Source: Geomonas agri (GTDB lineage: Bacteria; Desulfobacterota; Desulfuromonadia; Geobacterales; Geobacteraceae). From it: a stretch of 64,000 nt of DNA. Under the pieces are notes generated by a model. That model was given only the letters and a program-made list of their open reading frames with translations, made no database searches and was not told the origin of the DNA. The stretch covers positions 310,001 to 374,000 of the forward strand of contig NZ_JAINZO010000001.1 of assembly GCF_020179605.1 (NCBI RefSeq). The letters run 5' to 3'. The translations under genes and the position numbers were made by a program. This document shows, piece after piece, positions 27,971 to 35,694 of the stretch; the stretch's first letter is position 1, and each line of letters starts with the position of its first letter.

Positions 27971-28866
27971 AGCGGGAGTTGTGCATCGGTATCGACCTGG
28001 GGGGAAGCAATCTGAGGTTTGCGCTGGTGGACCGGCAGGGGAAGGTGTTGGCGCGCTGTGCGGAGCCCACCCGGCCTGCGGCGGGACTGCAATCCCTGCT
28101 CACACGGCTGTTGGCCGGCGTCGAGCGGTTGCGGCAGGAAGGGGGGGGGCTGGGCTACAGCGTCGTGGCGCTTGCGGTCGGGGTCCCGGGGTTGGTCTGC
28201 AGTGACGGCGTGGTACGCGCCAGCGTCAACATCCCCGCGCTCGAGGGAGTGTCCCTCGCCCGGGAACTTTCCATCGCGACCGGGATACCGGTGGTGGCGC
28301 TCAACGATGCCAACGCCTGCGCTCTCGGGGAAAAGCGCTACGGCGCCGGACGCGGTTACCGCTCCCTGATCGCCCTCACCCTGGGGACCGGGGTCGGCTC
28401 CGGCCTGATCCTGGATGGCAAGCTCTGGACCGGGGTCGATGGCGCGGCGGGTGAGTTCGGGCACATACCGGTGGAACCGGACGGGCGTCCCTGCGGCTGC
28501 GGCAGCCGAGGCTGCCTGGAACAGTACGCTTCGGCCAGCGCCATCGCGCGCGACGGGGATGACGCCGCCGCCGTGGCCCGCAGGGCGCGACAAGGGGATG
28601 CCGCGGCGCTTGCCGTCTTCGCCGAGGCGGGGCGCTATCTCGGTATCGCGGTGGCGGGGGTTGTGAACCTGCTCAACCTGGAGGCGGTCATCCTGTGCGG
28701 GGGAGTGGCGCGGAGTTTCGACCTGCTGGAATCTTCCCTGCGTCGGGAGCTGATTTCCCGAACCTTCGCCTTGTCGGGCGGCCGGGTGCGCATCGAACCG
28801 GGGCTTTTGGGGGACGACGCCGGGGTGCTGGGGGCCGCGGTCGCCGCCTTCGGAACAGCTGTTTAG
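27967..28866 (+). CDS. ROK-family sugar kinase (glucokinase-like)
   Basis: 299 residues from GTG 27967, inside the HIT stop codon (GTGA), after GGAGGG at 27958-27963. The ATP-binding 'GIDLGGSNLRFAL', the 'NDANACALGE' catalytic Asp region, the zinc motif 'CGCGSRGCLEQYAS' and 'GTGVGSGLILDG' identify a ROK kinase. No helix-turn-helix is present, so it is the kinase and not the repressor type. Likely phosphorylates glucose or a related hexose; specificity is not readable. Confidence 0.93.
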   Translation: MKRELCIGIDLGGSNLRFALVDRQGKVLARCAEPTRPAAGLQSLLTRLLAGVERLRQEGGGLGYSVVALAVGVPGLVCSDGVVRASVNIPALEGVSLARELSIATGIPVVALNDANACALGEKRYGAGRGYRSLIALTLGTGVGSGLILDGKLWTGVDGAAGEFGHIPVEPDGRPCGCGSRGCLEQYASASAIARDGDDAAAVARRARQGDAAALAVFAEAGRYLGIAVAGVVNLLNLEAVILCGGVARSFDLLESSLRRELISRTFALSGGRVRIEPGLLGDDAGVLGAAVAAFGTAV

Positions 28867-28965
28867 AAAAACCTCTCATTATTAAAGCGCCGTTCGCGGC
28901 GAACCTATGCTATAGTTACCGCTGTCCCGCAGGGCGGGGCTTCATACTGCTACTTGGAGGCGCTC

Positions 28966-29673
28966 ATGTCGTTTAGAAGAATTTTCACAGCCCTTTTCAC
29001 CGCGTGCGTTCTGCTTGCCCTGGCGGCCACCTCGTTCGCCGCCCCCCCGGTCAAAGCGGAGGAGTCCTTCCGCAACGCGTTCCCCCAAGTTCCCTTCGAC
29101 AGCATGACGCCGACGGAAATCCCGGGACTCTACGAGGTCATCTCCGGACAGCGCATCTTCTATTACTACCCCGACAAGGAACTGGTGCTGACCGGCGAGA
29201 TCGTGGGCAAGGATCTCAAGAGCCGCACCGCCGAGCGCAAAGGGGCCCTCATGGCCAAGGTGGCTAAAGACCTGCCGCTGGACAAGGCACTCAAGATCGG
29301 CGACGGCAAGAAGGTGGTGATAGAGTTCACCGATCCGGATTGCCCCTTCTGCCGCAGGGGCGCCGAGTATTTCACCAAGCGGACCGACGTGACCCAGTAC
29401 ATCTTCTTCGCACCGCTGGCCCACCCGGCGGCGATCACCAAGATCGAGTACATCCTCTCGGCCGACAACAAGGTTCAGGCCTACGACGCCATGATGCTCG
29501 GGCAGGAGATCCCGGCCGGCGCCAAGCCCGCCTCCCCGGAGATCAAGCGGTTGGCCCAGGAGCACATGGAACTGGCTAGAAAGGCCGGCGTCACGGGGAC
29601 CCCCACCTTCTTCGTCAATGGTCAGATGGTGGTGGGCGCCGACCTGGCCCGCCTGGACGAACTGCTCAAGTAG
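28966..29673 (+). CDS. Exported DsbC-like thiol:disulfide protein
   Basis: 235 residues with a Sec signal peptide of about 26 residues ending 'LAATSFAA'. After an N-terminal dimerisation-like region, a thioredoxin fold carries the active-site motif C-P-F-C ('TDPDCPFCRRGAEYF') and the cis-proline loop 'GVTGTPTFFVNGQMV'. This is DsbC/DsbG architecture: periplasmic disulfide isomerase or reductase, relevant to exported cytochromes. GGAGG at 28956-28960 selects ATG 28966. It overlaps the convergent next gene by 8 bases. Confidence 0.9.
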   Translation: MSFRRIFTALFTACVLLALAATSFAAPPVKAEESFRNAFPQVPFDSMTPTEIPGLYEVISGQRIFYYYPDKELVLTGEIVGKDLKSRTAERKGALMAKVAKDLPLDKALKIGDGKKVVIEFTDPDCPFCRRGAEYFTKRTDVTQYIFFAPLAHPAAITKIEYILSADNKVQAYDAMMLGQEIPAGAKPASPEIKRLAQEHMELARKAGVTGTPTFFVNGQMVVGADLARLDELLK

Positions 29674-30913
29674 CCTCCTCTTCGGAGGCTGAGACCGAGA
29701 CGGTGCCGAACCTACCGTCGTAGCCCGCCTCGATCTCCACCTCACCTTTACGCATCCTGCCGATACCCGCCGCCAGAGTCGCCGTCGACCTGGCGGCGAT
29801 TTCGTTCAGGGGCGCCTCGAGCAGGATGTGGAACTCGTTGCCCAGGCCGCCCAAGAGCTGGAAGTAGAGTGCCTCGGCCTTCTTGCTGGCACTTCCCACC
29901 CGCAACGCTCCCCCGATCAGATCGATGAGCGGTATCACGGACCAAAACGATGGTGCCTGAGCCGGCTTGGCTCCGGCCGCCCGGTCGGCCAGGAGCTCGA
30001 CCCGGTGCAGCACCCCCACCGTAAGCTTGCCGCCGCAGGTGGGGCAGCGGTAGCCGTGGGCGATGGTCTCTTCAGGGGAGAACCGGATGCCGCAGCACCT
30101 ATGGCCGTCAGCGTGGTATTTCCCCTGTTCCGGGAAGAACTCGATGGTTCCGGCCACTCCCTTGCCTGTGGCAATAGCCTGGAAGACCCCGTCGTAGCTG
30201 AGTTCCGTGTCGAAGATGGTGGCCTCGCGCCCGAGTTTCGCGGCGGAATGCGCGTCCGAGTTGGAGATGAGCGTGATGCCGTCCAGGACCGACAGACGCC
30301 AGTTCATGGCGGGATCGGAGGAGAGGCCGGTCTCGATGGCATGGATTTCGGGGGCGAGTTCGTCGAAACATTCCTCCAACGACTCGAACCCGGAGCAGGC
30401 GCCGAAGATGGAGAAATGGGGGGTCCAGGCGTGGGCGGGGATGAGGAGCGCGCGCGGCGAAGCCTCGATCACCATGGCCAGGAGGTCCTTGGCGTCCAGC
30501 TTCAGGATCGGTCGGCCGTCGGACGCGAGGGTGCCGATGCGGGAGAGTTGCAGGTTCAGCCGGTGCGCCGACTCGAAGTCGGGGAGCAGCACCAGGCAAT
30601 GGACCTTCCTCGTGCGTCCACCTTTGCGGTAGATGCAGCTGATTTCGCCGCTGATCAGAAACGAGACCGGGGCGCGGCAGCTTTCCGGCACCTGGTCGAG
30701 GAGAGGCTCCCGGCGCAGGCGCAGCAGCCCCTCTTCGGCGGGCACCAGCTCTCGCTCCAGCTCGGTAAGCCAACCGGGATGGGTGCAGTCGCCGGTGCCG
30801 ACCACGCGGATCCCCTTCAACTGGGCCCACCGCCAGAGTTGCGTGAGGTCGAGATCGCGGCTGGTCGCCCGGGAGAAGCGGGAGTGGATGTGCAGGTCTG
30901 CTGTGAATCTCAT
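29666..30913 (-). CDS. Endonuclease Q-family PHP-domain protein
   Basis: About 415 residues. An N-terminal PHP phosphoesterase domain ('MRFTADLHIHSRFSRATS', 'GTGDCTHPGW', 'IPAHAWTPHFSIFG', 'ISNSDAHSAAKLGRE') is followed by a Cys4 zinc site ('CCGIRF...RCPTCGGKLTVGV') and a C-terminal domain. This order matches EndoQ, which nicks DNA 5' of deaminated bases and abasic sites; function is inferred. The frame extends to an ATG at 30946, but the family normally begins at the methionine used here, and neither start has a clear ribosome-binding site. Confidence 0.82.
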   Translation of the reverse strand: MRFTADLHIHSRFSRATSRDLDLTQLWRWAQLKGIRVVGTGDCTHPGWLTELERELVPAEEGLLRLRREPLLDQVPESCRAPVSFLISGEISCIYRKGGRTRKVHCLVLLPDFESAHRLNLQLSRIGTLASDGRPILKLDAKDLLAMVIEASPRALLIPAHAWTPHFSIFGACSGFESLEECFDELAPEIHAIETGLSSDPAMNWRLSVLDGITLISNSDAHSAAKLGREATIFDTELSYDGVFQAIATGKGVAGTIEFFPEQGKYHADGHRCCGIRFSPEETIAHGYRCPTCGGKLTVGVLHRVELLADRAAGAKPAQAPSFWSVIPLIDLIGGALRVGSASKKAEALYFQLLGGLGNEFHILLEAPLNEIAARSTATLAAGIGRMRKGEVEIEAGYDGRFGTVSVSASEEEAT

Positions 30914-30979
30914 GTGGGGAGCGGTTCCCGGCGCGCCGTGCGCCATTAGAGGGGAAGGGGGAACGTGGGTGCGGCGCCG

Positions 30980-31393
30980 TCAGGCGCCGCTGGCTCGGGA
31001 GGCGCCGAACTTGTTGACCATGTGCTGCCGGTAGCTGACGATTTCGCTGCGCAACGAGGCAAGCCTGGCCATCTTGTCGTCGATCTTCTCGATGTGCTCG
31101 TCCAGGATTTCCACCAGGCGCGGCACCATGCGCTCGGTCTGCTTGGCCTCGCCGTAGGCCGCGTAGAGATCCTGCATCTCCTTGATGGTGAGCCCAAGCT
31201 CCTTGAGCTTGATGATGAACTTGATGCGGCGCACGAAGTATGGGGTGAAGCCGCGCGTGGCACCGTCGCTTCTCGGTACGCTCTCGATGATGCCTACTTC
31301 CTCCCAGTAACGGATGGTCCTGGTAGTGAGCCCCAGCGCCGCGGCGACGTCCCCGATCGAGGTGATCTCTTCGCCGTCGTTGATGATGTCCAT
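30980..31393 (-). CDS. MerR-family transcriptional regulator
   Basis: 137 residues. N-terminal winged helix 'ITSIGDVAAALGLTTRTIRYWEEVGII' followed by 'GFTPYFVRRIKFIIKLKELGLTIKEMQDLY', then a coiled-coil. The C-terminal part has no cysteine cluster, so it is not a metal sensor of the classic type. A GTG lies 12 bases upstream in frame, but GAGG placed 6 bases before ATG 31393 favours this start. It lies 66 bases upstream of the EndoQ-like gene on the same strand and may form an operon with it. Confidence 0.9.
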   Translation of the reverse strand: MDIINDGEEITSIGDVAAALGLTTRTIRYWEEVGIIESVPRSDGATRGFTPYFVRRIKFIIKLKELGLTIKEMQDLYAAYGEAKQTERMVPRLVEILDEHIEKIDDKMARLASLRSEIVSYRQHMVNKFGASRASGA

Positions 31394-31512
31394 GAAAAAC
31401 CTCACGGTGGAAATAAATTCCCCGCTAATCTAGAACATGGCGTTCTGGGTGTCAATCGCTTTCCGGCAGGGATGAGCCACGAAAGTGAAAAGCATGTCAT
31501 ACGAATTGGACA

Positions 31513-31541
31513 TTTACAAAACAGTGTTTTTCGTGTATCAA
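31513..31541 (+). promoter_or_regulatory. Putative sigma-70 promoter of a short RNA unit
   Basis: TTTACA (31513-31518) and TATCAA (31536-31541) with 17-base spacing lie in an AT-rich island, pointing away from merR toward the structured region that ends in a terminator at 31763. Confidence 0.5.
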
Positions 31542-31547
31542 ATAAAA

Positions 31548-31763
31548 TAACGCCAGAGAGGTAGCCAGAGCACGCCGACTTTTACCTGGTAGTCGCGGAT
31601 TGTCCGCGGCATCAAAAGTGAAAGTAACGGGGGCTTGATGTGTCAAAATAGAACATGTGCTCACAGTGGCGAGGGGCGCTTGAGCGCCTCCACCGGTCTG
31701 TGATCGGCCCTTTCTGCCGGCCGTCCAACACTAGGGGCAATCGACGGGTTGCCCCTCTTTTTT
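31548..31763 (+). ncRNA. Candidate structured non-coding RNA, unknown class
   Basis: About 215 bases between a plausible promoter and a strong intrinsic terminator, with no supported reading frame. Visible elements in order: hairpin CGCGGA-TTG-TCCGCG (near 31596-31610); CATCAA pairing with TTGATG across 19 bases; an extended stem in which CACAG/CTGTG encloses TGG/CCA and GAGG(G)GCGC-TTGA-GCGCCTC; CGGCC/GGCCG; then the terminator stem. No match to tmRNA, RNase P, SRP, 6S or common riboswitch motifs was recognised by eye. It could equally be a long leader with an attenuator for the pseudouridine synthase gene. Confidence 0.45.
31733..31763 (+). terminator. Intrinsic terminator of the RNA unit
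   Basis: AGGGGCAA (31733-31740) pairs exactly with TTGCCCCT (31749-31756), 8-base loop, then CTTTTTT. Confidence 0.9.
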
Positions 31764-31905
31764 GCCCGCGTCGCTTTGCATGAGGCGAAGCCCCCGCTGC
31801 CATTGCCTGGACAGCCGCGCCATGCTATCCTGCCCCCGCGCCGGTTTCCCGGCGGCGGCCCGTTGCCGCCCGCAACGCCGCTATCTTCAGTGCCAAGGCC
31901 CCGCA

Positions 31906-32787
31906 ATGTCCATCTCCCAGTATCCGGCCAAGGTCACCATGCCCAGGCTCGAGCACCCCTACCCAACGGTGTTCGCCTTCTTGGTGGATCGTTTCCCGCG
32001 CATCCCGCGCGAGGTGTGGGAGAGCCGCATCGCCCAGGGCAAAGTGCTCGGCGAGGACGGTACGCCGGTCGGCATGGCCACTGCGTACGCTCCCCAGACG
32101 CGGGTCTTCTATTTCCGGGAGATGGAGACGGAACGGGAGATTCCCTTCCCGGAAGAGATCCTGTTTCAAAACGATGAGCTGCTGGTGGCGTGCAAGCCGC
32201 ATTTCCTGCCGGTGACGCCAGGCGGCGCCTACCTCAATCAAAGCCTGTTGCACCGGCTCCGGGAGCGCACGGGGATCCACCACCTGGTGCCGCTACACCG
32301 CATCGACCGGGAAACGGCGGGACTGGTCCTTTTTTCGGTGAACCCGAAGACGCGCGGCTGCTACGGCGGGCTGTTCAGGGACGGTCTCATCGAGAAGGAG
32401 TACCGTGCGGTTGGCGTGGGGGTGGTGCCCGAAGGAAACAGCCGATGGCTGGTGGAAAGCCGGCTGGTGCCGGGTGAGCCATGGTTCGTCATGGCGACCG
32501 AACCGGGGGCACCCAACGCGCGCTCTGAGATCCGGCTGCTCGAAGAGCGGGATGGACGAGCCCTATTCGGGCTCAGCCCGCATACCGGCAAAACGCATCA
32601 GTTGCGGGTGCACTTGAGCTCGCTGGGCATGCCGATCCTCAACGACCGGCTGTACCCGCAGCTGCAGCCCAGGCAGCCGGACGACTTTGACAAGCCGCTG
32701 CAGCTTCTGGCGCAACGGCTGCGTTTCAAGGACCCCATCAGCGGCAAGTGGCTGGAGTTCCAATCTGATCGGGGACTTTTATGGTAA
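31906..32787 (+). CDS. RluA-family pseudouridine synthase
   Basis: 293 residues. The catalytic motif is 'PLHRIDRETAGLVLF' (Asp in H-R-x-D); 'LVACKPHFLPVTPGG' and 'LSPHTGKTHQLRVHLSSLGMPILND' are the other RluA signatures. The N-terminal ~80 residues resemble an S4-like/RluA-specific extension. It isomerises uridine in rRNA or tRNA; the target position cannot be read. Frame is open upstream to 31762, but that part is Arg/Cys/Pro-rich non-conserved sequence overlapping the terminator; ATG 31906 is the better start. ATG 31939 is an alternative. Confidence 0.88.
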   Translation: MSISQYPAKVTMPRLEHPYPTVFAFLVDRFPRIPREVWESRIAQGKVLGEDGTPVGMATAYAPQTRVFYFREMETEREIPFPEEILFQNDELLVACKPHFLPVTPGGAYLNQSLLHRLRERTGIHHLVPLHRIDRETAGLVLFSVNPKTRGCYGGLFRDGLIEKEYRAVGVGVVPEGNSRWLVESRLVPGEPWFVMATEPGAPNARSEIRLLEERDGRALFGLSPHTGKTHQLRVHLSSLGMPILNDRLYPQLQPRQPDDFDKPLQLLAQRLRFKDPISGKWLEFQSDRGLLW

Positions 32788-32843
32788 TCTATAACGGTTC
32801 GCGCAGTCTCTGGTACGGCGGTTGAGTCGCGGGGAGGTGTGAG

Positions 32844-33119
32844 ATGGCGAAGAATGTGCTCCTGCTGGTCGATTACGGCGTCAACAACAGCATCCATATC
32901 GGGATGTTCAAGATCCAACTGAAGGAAGCGGGATGGCAGGAGGGCCTCGTGGAAGGGGCCTTCGAGAAGACCCTCGACCTCCCCGACTCCGTCATCGAGA
33001 AAACGGTGCAGGAGGAGGTCGACAGCGCCGCCAACCTGGCCGCCTTCAAGAAGACCTGCTGTGAACTCTTCATCACGGAGGACGAATTGAAATTCAGCTG
33101 GGACTGGAATACCCCTTGA
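32844..33119 (+). CDS. Conserved-looking small protein, unknown
   Basis: 91 residues, preceded by GGGGAGGTG, a strong ribosome-binding site. It begins with a beta-strand-like 'KNVLLLVDYGVNNSIHIGMF' and ends in Trp/Asp-rich 'LKFSWDWNTP'. There are two adjacent cysteines ('KKTCCELF') but no metal motif or family was recognised. Codon use is like the neighbours. It lies between the pseudouridine synthase and a small membrane protein on the same strand. Confidence 0.65.
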   Translation: MAKNVLLLVDYGVNNSIHIGMFKIQLKEAGWQEGLVEGAFEKTLDLPDSVIEKTVQEEVDSAANLAAFKKTCCELFITEDELKFSWDWNTP

Positions 33120-33201
33120 GCAGTTAATACCACACCCGCTTGTATCTCTGCCGATTTGAAATGTCTGGACAACCTCCCGAAACTTTAGTTACTATCCCGC
33201 T

Positions 33202-33360
33202 ATGAATAAACTCGCAGCAGTTTTTATTATCCTGTTTACCCTGGCAGTAATAAGTTTTGGTACCTGGCAGCTCTTCAAAGGGAACTTCGAGGCGGCTTTT
33301 TCTTCCTTCCCGTTCCTGTTGATTATCTACTTTTTCATCAAGCCATACCGTAACTCATAA
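33202..33360 (+). CDS. 52-residue membrane micro-protein
   Basis: ATG 33202 opens a 52-codon frame: a hydrophobic helix (about residues 4-20, 'LAAVFIILFTLAVISFG'), a short polar turn ('KGNFEAAFSS'), and a second hydrophobic stretch ('FPFLLIIYFFI') with a basic tail. This helical-hairpin pattern suggests an inner-membrane small protein. No clear ribosome-binding site is visible upstream, and no family was recognised. Confidence 0.5.
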   Translation: MNKLAAVFIILFTLAVISFGTWQLFKGNFEAAFSSFPFLLIIYFFIKPYRNS

Positions 33361-33483
33361 GGTAGAATGCCGTGCAGCTTGCGGCACCCCGTGATGCTTT
33401 TCCGGCCGCGTTTCAGTCCCGACGCCGTCGAGTGAGCGGCGGGGGGGGGGCGGTGGCCGGCGGACCTGCCGATGGGAGACATC

Positions 33484-34404
33484 ATGTCCACTTGTGCACT
33501 CGTGATCGATGATTCGGCTACTATTCGGGAGCAGGTAATACGGACGCTGCAGGACGTCGGGCTGTTCGATCAGTACCGGGAAGCCAAGGACGGGATGGAA
33601 GGGTTCAAGACCCTGATCGAGTCGAAGGCCGACCTGGTCATCTGTGACGTCGAGATGCCGCGCATGGACGGCTACAAGTTCCTGCAACTGGTGGCCTCGC
33701 GCCCTGACCTGCAGGGGCTGCCCATCATCATGCTGACCGGCAAGATGGACTTCAATTCCAAGATCAGGGGCCTGGACCAGGGCGCCAGCGACTACCTCAC
33801 CAAGCCCTTCGATTCCGGCGAACTGGTGGCGCGCGTCAAGGTGCAGATGAAGATCAAGTCCCTCCAGGACGAACTGAAGAAGGCGAACGAGCAGCTCAAA
33901 CGCCTCACCAACATCGACCATCTCACCGGGCTCTTCAACCGGCGCCACCTGGCCGAGGTTATGGAAGCCGAATTCCTCAGGGCTAAACGCAACCGTGAAA
34001 ACCTTTCCCTGGTCATCATCGACATCGACTTCTTCAAGCAGGTGAATGACACCTACGGCCATCAAAACGGCGATATCGTGCTGTCCTCCGTGGCCGAGGT
34101 GGTGCAGCAGCAGTTGCGCGCTTACGACAGCGCCGCGCGCTACGGTGGCGAGGAGTTCGTTGTCCTTTACCCCGGCACCTCGCTCGAGGGCGGGGTGGCC
34201 GCCGCCGAACGCCTGAGGCAGGCGGTCATCGATCATACCTTCCCCTATCCCCTGGAGGACCTCACCGTGACTGTCAGTGCCGGGGTCTCCACCTATCCAT
34301 CCCCGCAGGTTGACAACATCGACGCCCTATTCCGCCGGGCCGACGAGGCGCTCTACCGTGCCAAGCAGAACGGTCGCAACAGGGTGGAAACGGTGCCTGT
34401 CTGA
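33484..34404 (+). CDS. Diguanylate cyclase with receiver domain (REC-GGEEF)
   Basis: 306 residues. A CheY-like receiver (1-120) with acidic pocket 'VIDDS', phospho-acceptor D55 in 'VICDVEMPRMDG' and K in 'YLTKPF' is joined by a helix to a GGDEF domain with an intact active site G221-G-E-E-F and an RxxD product-inhibition site ('RAYD') five residues before it. It should make c-di-GMP when phosphorylated. GGGAG at 33474-33478 selects ATG 33484. No histidine kinase is adjacent. A G10-like run at 33441-33450 precedes it. Confidence 0.95.
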   Translation: MSTCALVIDDSATIREQVIRTLQDVGLFDQYREAKDGMEGFKTLIESKADLVICDVEMPRMDGYKFLQLVASRPDLQGLPIIMLTGKMDFNSKIRGLDQGASDYLTKPFDSGELVARVKVQMKIKSLQDELKKANEQLKRLTNIDHLTGLFNRRHLAEVMEAEFLRAKRNRENLSLVIIDIDFFKQVNDTYGHQNGDIVLSSVAEVVQQQLRAYDSAARYGGEEFVVLYPGTSLEGGVAAAERLRQAVIDHTFPYPLEDLTVTVSAGVSTYPSPQVDNIDALFRRADEALYRAKQNGRNRVETVPV

Positions 34405-34443
34405 CGCCTTTGCTCGAACGGTTAAAATTTTCCAAGAAAAAAC

Positions 34444-34472
34444 TTGAAAAAAATTTAATTTTTCGTTATTCC
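34444..34472 (+). promoter_or_regulatory. Possible promoter before the 61-residue gene
   Basis: TTGAAA (34444-34449), 17 bases, TATTCC (34467-34472) inside a strongly AT-rich tract after the cyclase gene. Confidence 0.35.
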
Positions 34473-34519
34473 TTACCTCCTGCATGTGCGCCCAAGGCGC
34501 CAACACGGGAGGGACTGGT

Positions 34520-34705
34520 ATGGACACGTTTGACGCGGCTTACGCCAACTACCTGAAACTGCTGGCAAAGCTTGACAAGACCGACGACATCTCGGAGAAG
34601 AACCAGATTTTTCGCCAGCTCACCCAGTTGCTGTGCGAGTTGGAGCAGGGGCTCAAGAACAGAGCGCCCGGCGGCTGCCGTGAGGAACTGGCCTACTGGC
34701 TCTAG
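34520..34705 (+). CDS. 61-residue soluble protein, unknown
   Basis: 61 residues from ATG 34520, chosen because GGGAGGGA lies at 34508-34514; an upstream ATG at 34484 lacks a site. The sequence is charged and predicted helical ('LDKTDDISEKNQIFRQLTQLLCELEQGL'), with no signal or membrane segment and no family recognised. It lies alone between the cyclase and etfB. Confidence 0.6.
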   Translation: MDTFDAAYANYLKLLAKLDKTDDISEKNQIFRQLTQLLCELEQGLKNRAPGGCREELAYWL

Positions 34706-34796
34706 CTCTCGCGCCTCACACCTGTAATCTCCCCGTAAGCTCCGGCTGTAGGCAGCACCAACCTGCCAAGACGGCGTCGCCACCTCATGAAAAAGT

Positions 34797-34824
34797 TTGA
34801 CACATCTGCTTCCTCCTTTATTCT
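34797..34824 (+). promoter_or_regulatory. Putative sigma-70 promoter of etfBA (first pair)
   Basis: A consensus TTGACA (34797-34802), 16 bases, then TATTCT (34819-34824), about 85 bases upstream of the etfB start. Confidence 0.6.
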
Positions 34825-34907
34825 CTAAGTAAGCGATATCATTCCCCGCAGAACGGGTCGTTCGCGCAGCCAGGTGCTGCCGCCCGTAACGCCGGAGGAG
34901 GTTCATT

Positions 34908-35684
34908 ATGAAGATACTGGTATGCGTCAAGCAAGTACCTGACATGGAATCGCGCTTCCGCCCCGACGCCGCGGGCGTCTGGTATGCGGAGACCGATCTG
35001 GCTTTCCGAGTCAACGAGTACGACGAGTACGCCATCGAGCAGGCGGTACTGCTCAAGGAGCAGTTGGGGGGCGAACCGGAGATCACCCTCCTTTCCGTGG
35101 GGCCGGATCGCGTGGTAGAGGCGATCAAAAAGGGACTCGCCATGGGTGCTGACCGTGCCGTGCACGTACGCGACCCGGAATCCCATCTGAAGGACCCGTT
35201 CCAGATCGCTTCGATCATCGCGGCGTATGCCAAGGGAGAAGAATTCGACCTCATCTTCACCGGCATGCAGTCCCTCGACCGCGGCTCGACCCAGGTGGGC
35301 GTAGCCGTCGCCGAGGCGCTCGGTTACGCCTGCGCTACGACTGTGGTCGCCTTCGAGTACGCCGACGGCACCGTGACCGTGGAGCGGGAGCTGGAAGGCG
35401 GGGTGAAAGGGACGGTACGGCTGAAAGCCCCGGCCCTGATTACCTGCCAGCTGGGGTTAAACCAGCCCCGCTACCCGACACTTCCCAACATCATGAAGGC
35501 GAAGAAGAAAGAGGTGAACGTCGTTCCCGTCGAGCAGTTGCTGCAGCAGGAAGCGAGGCTCGTGCTGGCGCAGTTCAGCGCCCCGGCCAAGAAGGGGGGC
35601 GGGGTGATCCTGGAAGGGGACGTTGCCGACCAGGTCGACCGGTTGATCGGGATACTCAAGGACAAGACGGCGGTGCTGCGTTAA
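34908..35684 (+). CDS. etfB: Electron transfer flavoprotein beta subunit (first copy)
   Basis: 258 residues. EtfB binds AMP or a second flavin and docks the dehydrogenases that feed the ETF. Signatures: 'ILVCVKQVPDMESRF', 'NEYDEYAIEQAVLLKE', 'FTGMQSLDRGSTQVGVAVAEALG' and 'LITCQLGLNQPRYPTLPNIMKAKKK' (split). CGGAGGAGG precedes ATG 34908. It forms an operon with etfA 10 bases downstream. Confidence 0.95.
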   Translation: MKILVCVKQVPDMESRFRPDAAGVWYAETDLAFRVNEYDEYAIEQAVLLKEQLGGEPEITLLSVGPDRVVEAIKKGLAMGADRAVHVRDPESHLKDPFQIASIIAAYAKGEEFDLIFTGMQSLDRGSTQVGVAVAEALGYACATTVVAFEYADGTVTVERELEGGVKGTVRLKAPALITCQLGLNQPRYPTLPNIMKAKKKEVNVVPVEQLLQQEARLVLAQFSAPAKKGGGVILEGDVADQVDRLIGILKDKTAVLR

Positions 35685-35694
35685 GGGGGCGACC

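Noticed and set aside
31548-31763. Possible c-di-GMP (GEMM), cobalamin, 6S, SRP or tmRNA identity for the RNA candidate
   Set aside because: None of the conserved motifs of these classes could be found by eye; it is reported only as an unassigned candidate.
33439-33453. Long G-run upstream of the diguanylate cyclase as a phase-variation tract
   Set aside because: It lies outside the coding region and before the ribosome-binding site; without population data it may simply be a homopolymer or assembly feature.
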